Assembly (NCBI GenBank): GCA_963821345.1
Contig: CAWGDM010000001.1
Location: 930,001-994,000, forward strand
DNA: 64,000 nucleotides
DNA from: WHSW01 sp963821345
GTDB taxonomy: Bacteria; Actinomycetota; Thermoleophilia; Solirubrobacterales; 70-9
Direction of reading: 5' to 3'
Within the stretch, counting starts at the first letter, position 1. The number at the start of each line of letters is the position of its first letter. Shown in pieces: positions 60,352-64,000 of this stretch. A program made the translations under genes and the position numbers. Under the pieces are notes generated by a model. That model made no database searches. It was not told the origin of the DNA and was given only the letters and a program-made list of their open reading frames with translations.

Positions 60352-61371
60352 GTGAGCGGTGAGTTCGAGCTGATCGCCGCGATCCGCGAACGGGTCGCCC
60401 GGGCCGGCGCCCCAGAGGGCTCGCCCGAACTGGTGCTGGGCAGCGGCGACGACGCGGCGGTAACCGTGCGCGACGGGGCGAACGTGGTCAGCGTCGACGC
60501 CCTGGTCGAGGGCGTGCACTTCCGGATTCCGCCGTTCACCCCGTGCCAGGTCGGCCACAAGGCGCTCGCGGTCGCGCTCTCGGACCTGGCGGCGATGGGG
60601 GCGAGCGCCGGCGAGGCCTACGTGCAGCTCGGCGTGCCACCCGATCGCGACGACGAGCAGCTGCTCGAGCTCGCCGACGGCCTGGCGTCGGTCGCCGCGG
60701 CCCATCGGGTCGCGATCGCCGGCGGTGACGTCACCCGGGCTCCGGCGCTGCTGCTGGCGGTCACCGTGGTCGGCGGAGGCGAGCCGGCGCGGCTGGTGGC
60801 GCGCTCGGGGGCGCGGGCCGGGGATCTGGTCGCGATCACCGGGGCGCTGGGCGGCGCCGCGGCGGGACTGCTGGCCCTGGAGCGCCCGGAGCTGAGCGAG
60901 GGCCTGGAGCCTGCGGTGGCGGCCGACCTGATCGCCCGCCAGGTGCAGCCGGAGCCGAGGCTCGAGGCCGGGACGGCGTTGGCCCTCGCCGGGGTGACGG
61001 CGATGATCGATGTCAGCGACGGCCTCGGGGCCGACGCGTCGCACCTGGCCGAGGCCGGCGATGTCGGCCTGCGGATCGAGCTCGCCCGGCTACCCGTTCA
61101 GGATGGGGTGGCGGAGCTGGCCGCGGCGGCGGGGATCGATCCGCTCGACCTCGCGGCGGGCGGCGGCGAGGACTACGAGCTGTTGGTGACGATTGCGCCC
61201 GGTTCGCTCGATGCGGCGGCCGTCGCCGTCGCCGCGGTGGGCTCGAGCCTGACGGTGATCGGCGAGGTGGTCGCCGGCAGCGGCGTGACCCTCAGCGGGC
61301 CGGATGGGGACCGGATCCCCGAGGGGTTCGACCAGCTGCGCTCGAGGCGAGCGCCTCGCGACCCTGCCTGA
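60352..61371 (+). CDS. thiL: Thiamine-monophosphate kinase
   Basis: ThiL phosphorylates thiamine monophosphate to the active diphosphate. The 339-residue protein has the ATP-binding LGSGDDAAVTVRDG, VSVDALVEGVHFR, ALAVALSDLAAMGASAG, the Mg-binding AIAGGDVTRAPALLLAVTV, VSDGLGADASHL and GGGEDYELLVTIAPG. All are PurM/ThiL hallmarks. GTG 60352 is preferred because TTCAAT lies 7 bases before it; GTG 60346 is also in frame. Thiamine diphosphate is the cofactor of the decarboxylase at 52229-53836, though the two are not linked. The 3' end overlaps the convergent FlgM-like gene by about 80 bases. Confidence 0.93.
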   Translation: MSGEFELIAAIRERVARAGAPEGSPELVLGSGDDAAVTVRDGANVVSVDALVEGVHFRIPPFTPCQVGHKALAVALSDLAAMGASAGEAYVQLGVPPDRDDEQLLELADGLASVAAAHRVAIAGGDVTRAPALLLAVTVVGGGEPARLVARSGARAGDLVAITGALGGAAAGLLALERPELSEGLEPAVAADLIARQVQPEPRLEAGTALALAGVTAMIDVSDGLGADASHLAEAGDVGLRIELARLPVQDGVAELAAAAGIDPLDLAAGGGEDYELLVTIAPGSLDAAAVAVAAVGSSLTVIGEVVAGSGVTLSGPDGDRIPEGFDQLRSRRAPRDPA

Positions 61372-61591
61372 GCAGCCGGAGCTTGCTCAGGATCGCGTCG
61401 GCGACTGCGTCCGCGTCGACGTCGTAACGGTTGAGTTCGATATCCCGCTTCAACTCCTTCAACCTTCCTCTGTTCTCCGTTGGATCGAGAACTTCGCGGC
61501 TTGCCCAAGCGGCCTCCTGCCGCTCCGCGCTGTCGTCCACAGCCTTTAGATCGGGTGTCGGGGCCGGGTGCGCGATGGGTTTTGCGTCCAC
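61292..61591 (-). CDS. FlgM-like anti-sigma factor domain protein
   Basis: The 99-residue product has, at about 42-75, RGRLKELKRDIELNRYDVDADAVADAILSK in two joined parts. It is close to the FlgM C-terminal pattern (R..RL..LK..I..G.Y.VD...VA.A.L). The N-terminus, KPIAHPAPTPDLKAVDDSAE, is disordered as in FlgM, and the tail after residue 78 is low complexity. FlgM binds sigma-28 of the flagellar regulon, but no flagellar gene is in the window. GTG 61591 is the start. The 3' end overlaps thiL by 80 bases, convergent. Assignment to FlgM is by motif only. Confidence 0.6.
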   Translation of the reverse strand: MDAKPIAHPAPTPDLKAVDDSAERQEAAWASREVLDPTENRGRLKELKRDIELNRYDVDADAVADAILSKLRLLRQGREALASSAAGRTPRGSGPHPAR

Positions 61592-61648
61592 CTCGACGCC
61601 TGTCCGAGGGTCCGGGTGCCTGCCCGTAGGCGTCGTGGGGGTCGTCCA

Positions 61649-63415
61649 CTAGGCCGTTTCCGGGATTCCGGCCCCGGCGCGGGCGATCAGCGCAAGGGTG
61701 CCTGCAAGCGTTCCTGCCAGGAAGCACAGCGCCAGCATCGTCGGCAGGCCGATCTGTCCGTCGGCGATCATCAGCGTGAACGTCCACGGTGCGCCGGTGC
61801 CCAGGTCGAGCGCGCCGGAGACCGAGACGAGCGCCGCGGCGAGCGGCAGGCAGGCGAGCGCGCAGGCCAGTCCGGCGCCCAGGCGGCCGGGCCGCGACCG
61901 CGGCCGCGCGGCGGCGAGCCAGGTGTGGGCGAGCGGCGCCGCGAGCAGCGCCAGGTAGGGGTTTGCGATCCAGACCGCCAGCGCCGCTAGCGCGGCGACC
62001 GCACCGAGCCCGGCGGTGCCGCTGCCATCGGGCGCGGCGCGCGCGGTAATCCCCCGGCGGCGCAGCACCCAGGCGCTGGCGGCGGCGACCGCCGCGATCG
62101 CGACGAAGGCGATCGCGGCCCGCCCTCCGAGGTCGTACAGGCTGGGATCGAACGGGAAGTCGGGGCTCGGGATCGCGCCGACGATCGCCAGTGCGTAGAG
62201 GGCCGCCAGCGCGCCGACGAACGGCAGGCTCCGCGCCGCCGCCCACGCGAGCGCGGCGACCAGTGGCAGTTGGGCCCGCGCCCCGCGGGCGCAGCAGTCG
62301 ACCGCGGCGACCACCGCCGGCAGGATCAGGGCGAGGGCGAGCGCGGCCAGCGCCCAGCCCGGGATCAGGTTGTCGCCGACGGCGATCCAGGTCGCCGGCC
62401 CGTGAGCGGGCTCGTCGACGGCGACGTCGAGGGCGCTGACCGTCGACTGGGCGGCGCGGCCGAAGGCGTCGACGCTGCGCGGCGACAGGTCGTCGAGCTG
62501 ATCGTCCGCGCCCGGCAGCGGTGGCTCGCCGGCCGACGAGATCGCGATCGCGTCGAGGCCCTCGCCGATCAGCGGCGCCTGGTCGCCGAGCCCGGACGGG
62601 ATCGCGAGCCGGGCCAGCTGGGCGAAGGCGCCGCGGCCGGCGGCCGGCTCGCCGGCCTGAACCTCGATCGCCCGCTCCGCCGTTCGCTGCAGCTGCACCG
62701 AGCCGCTGCGCGTACTGGTCGAGGTCGCAACCGTGAACGGCTGGTGCCGCTCGGACGCCCCGGGCTGCGAGATCACCACCACCGCCTCGAGCGTGTCGCG
62801 CTGCGGCAGGGTGTCGACCAGCGCGCGGATCCCGGCGGCGCCGGCCGCCGAGCCGCTGACCGAGGCGAGCACGTAGGTCTTCGAGTGGCTGACCCGCAGC
62901 GCGTTTGCGAGCTCAACCAGGATCCCGGTCGCGGCTGCGCTCGACGCGGCGCCGGGGGGGCCGGCGGAGTCCCGTGGCGCGGCGATCAAGATCGTCCGGT
63001 CGCTGTCGCCGGGCAGGGTGAGCACGACGTTGGTCAGGGTCACGTCGTCGCCCTCGTAGGAGGCCTCGGCGCGCTGCTGGGACACGGCCCCGGCCGGGAT
63101 CTCGTCGAAGCGGTTGGCGACCAGCGCGGCCACCCCGGCGTCGCCGGCGCTGCCGGGCTCGCGATCGGGCGCCGTGGTCGCGATCTGGCGGGCGATCGCC
63201 GCCGCTCGGTCGGCCTCGAAGGTGCTCGCCGGGGTGACCGGCTCCAACGGGTCGGGCATGCCCTCGAGCGAGAACATCACCACCACCACCGCGAGCACGG
63301 CTGGCAGGAACGCGAGGCGGTAGAGGCGGAGGTCGATCAAGGGGCGTTTGGAGATTGCGGGCCTGAATCTTGGCGACCCGGAATCGCGGCCGTCCGGGAT
63401 TACGCTTTCGTGCAT
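61649..63415 (-). CDS. M28-like membrane protein lacking peptidase metal ligands
   Basis: The 588-residue protein has one N-terminal span (about 33-49), an extracellular domain and seven or more C-terminal spans from about residue 340. The domain follows the M28 aminopeptidase pattern TILIAAPRDSAGPPGAASSA, GILVELANALRVSHSKTYVL, SVSGSAAGAAGIRAL. But the metal ligands are changed: HxD became PRD (147-149), the GAxDnaSG aspartate became Ser (158-159) and EE became GS (188-189). It is probably a pseudo-peptidase with a binding role. ATG 63415 overlaps the ATG of a plus-strand kinase remnant. The gene is long and intact, so it is probably functional. Confidence 0.72.
   Translation of the reverse strand: MHESVIPDGRDSGSPRFRPAISKRPLIDLRLYRLAFLPAVLAVVVVMFSLEGMPDPLEPVTPASTFEADRAAAIARQIATTAPDREPGSAGDAGVAALVANRFDEIPAGAVSQQRAEASYEGDDVTLTNVVLTLPGDSDRTILIAAPRDSAGPPGAASSAAATGILVELANALRVSHSKTYVLASVSGSAAGAAGIRALVDTLPQRDTLEAVVVISQPGASERHQPFTVATSTSTRSGSVQLQRTAERAIEVQAGEPAAGRGAFAQLARLAIPSGLGDQAPLIGEGLDAIAISSAGEPPLPGADDQLDDLSPRSVDAFGRAAQSTVSALDVAVDEPAHGPATWIAVGDNLIPGWALAALALALILPAVVAAVDCCARGARAQLPLVAALAWAAARSLPFVGALAALYALAIVGAIPSPDFPFDPSLYDLGGRAAIAFVAIAAVAAASAWVLRRRGITARAAPDGSGTAGLGAVAALAALAVWIANPYLALLAAPLAHTWLAAARPRSRPGRLGAGLACALACLPLAAALVSVSGALDLGTGAPWTFTLMIADGQIGLPTMLALCFLAGTLAGTLALIARAGAGIPETA
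63401..63406 (+). promoter_or_regulatory. -10 element before the kinase remnant and DegP gene
   Basis: TACGCT is followed by 7 bases and ATG 63414. The same hexamer precedes the gene at 26745. It may be the promoter that now serves the downstream protease gene through the short remnant. Confidence 0.45.
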
Positions 63416-63680
63416 GGCGTCCGGCGCTTCCAGCGCGATCTCGAAGCTCGACGCCGATGCGATCGGGGCCGACCCGGACAGGGTCGCGCAGATCATGCGT
63501 ATCCTGATCGACAACTCGCTCAGGCACGCGCCGGAGGGAACGGCGATCAAGGTAGGGACAACGACAGCCACCGACACCGGCACGGCAAGCCTGGTCGTCT
63601 CCGACGACGGCCCGGGGATCGACCCGCGCTCGCGCGAGCGCGTCTTCGAGCGCTTCCGCAACCTCCCGGTGTCGGCGTGA
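63414..63680 (+). pseudogene. Sensor histidine kinase remnant (part of the HATPase domain)
   Basis: This 88-residue product holds a piece of a HATPase_c domain: GADPDRVAQIMRILIDNSLR then HAPEGTAIKV (N box), SLVVSDDGPGID (G1 box) and RSRERVFERFRN (F box). It stops before the G2 box, and sensor, HAMP and His-containing dimerisation domains are absent upstream. It cannot be a working kinase. It still has a start codon with TACGCT upstream, and its TGA overlaps the GTG of the protease gene (GTGA), so it may survive as a short leader frame for that gene. Confidence 0.7.
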
Positions 63681-64000
63681 GGGCGCGGACGCCGTCCCTC
63701 GTAGCGCTCGCGGTCCTGATCGCGGCCCTGGTCGCCGGCTGCGGCAGCGACGCAAGCGTGACCACCACGGTCACCGCGGCCGACTCCGGCAGCGACGGTC
63801 AGCGGGTCGTGATCCAGGCCGAGGACGGCGCCTTCGACGCGCGCTCGATCTACGACACCGTCTCCCCCGGGGTGGTTACGGTGATCTCGATCTTCGACGG
63901 GGGCGGCGGCGGAATCTTCGGCGGCAGCCAGCAGGCCGGCCAGGGCTCGGGCTTCGTGATCTCCGACGACGGCGAGATCCTCACCAATGCCCACGTGGTC
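63677..64000 (+). CDS. HtrA/DegP-like S1C serine protease lipoprotein, N-terminal part only
   Basis: The first 108 residues run off the window end. A lipoprotein signal (LIAALVAGC, Cys22) is followed by a Thr/Ser-rich linker, then the start of a trypsin-like domain: SIYDTVSPGVVTVISIFDGG, GQGSGFVISDDGEILTNAHVV with the catalytic His. Ser, Asp and PDZ regions lie outside the window. HtrA-type proteases degrade misfolded envelope proteins. GTG 63677 overlaps the kinase-remnant stop by 4 bases. In many actinobacteria such a gene follows a two-component kinase, which fits the remnant upstream. Confidence 0.88.
   Translation, partial: MRARTPSLVALAVLIAALVAGCGSDASVTTTVTAADSGSDGQRVVIQAEDGAFDARSIYDTVSPGVVTVISIFDGGGGGIFGGSQQAGQGSGFVISDDGEILTNAHVV

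Overview
The window is high-GC DNA, roughly 70% by eye, with dense genes on both strands. GTG and TTG starts are frequent and many genes overlap by 4 nt (ATGA or GTGA). Three short NTF2-like proteins, two of which open with MSQENVEIVR, large ATP-binding LuxR regulators and the protein families present point to an actinobacterium. Class Thermoleophilia, order Solirubrobacterales or near it, is the best guess. That placement is inference from family content; there is no rRNA gene here.

Layout. 1-8.1 kb: the end of rarA, an aldehyde dehydrogenase, then a run joining cytochrome c maturation (ccmA, ccmB, ccmC, a ccmD-like gene) to tetrapyrrole synthesis (hemA, hemC, a cobA-hemD fusion). 8.2-18.5 kb: a DUF4242 gene, a large LuxR/ATPase regulator, an aldo/keto reductase, a frameshifted SAM-hydrolase gene, birA, and small stress or unknown genes including an MBL-fold/TetR divergent pair. 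18.6-28.6 kb: a helicase, a TlpA-like thioredoxin, an NfeD protease/slipin pair, a GalT-family gene with an apparent CTG start, a PAP2 phosphatase, an AIM24 protein and a frameshifted capA. 28.7-36.5 kb: histidine utilisation (hutH, a 2-oxoglutarate oxygenase, hutU, a peptide-deformylase-family gene, hutF, hutI). 36.5-49 kb: tRNA-Arg(CCU), a lipoprotein nuclease, a second LuxR/ATPase regulator, PhoD, WS/DGAT, a lipase/TetR divergent pair, and alkyl-DNA repair (alkA, ogt, an Ada-domain remnant). 49-64 kb: a 2-hydroxyacid oxidase plus benzoylformate-decarboxylase pair, pyrE, envelope genes (YkuD, CPBP, MscS, class A PBP), thiL, a FlgM-like gene, a degenerate M28-like membrane protein, a histidine-kinase remnant and the start of an HtrA/DegP protease.

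Most interesting points. (1) The hut operon has hutF, whose product is N-formylglutamate, but no hutG; a complete peptide-deformylase-family gene sits between hutU and hutF and is translationally coupled to hutF. It is a candidate replacement deformylase. A PhyH-type dioxygenase is also embedded in the operon. (2) A dispersed repeat of about 38 bp occurs six times. Its stem sequences change in compensatory fashion while the 8-nt loop stays almost constant. Four copies sit at gene junctions and two lie in frame inside proteins, where they encode a shared LGYAS-type peptide. (3) galT, the PAP2 gene and pyrE are best explained by CTG start codons. (4) Many single genes and operon heads have a TANNNT hexamer 6-10 nt before the start codon and no Shine-Dalgarno sequence, which suggests widespread leaderless mRNAs. 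(5) Several gene remnants or losses are visible: a STAS/SpoIIAA-like gene with an internal deletion, an Ada zinc-domain fragment, a kinase ATPase fragment that keeps its promoter, and a pseudo-peptidase.

No CRISPR array, prophage, transposase or rRNA was seen, and no stretch longer than 300 bases lacks a gene.
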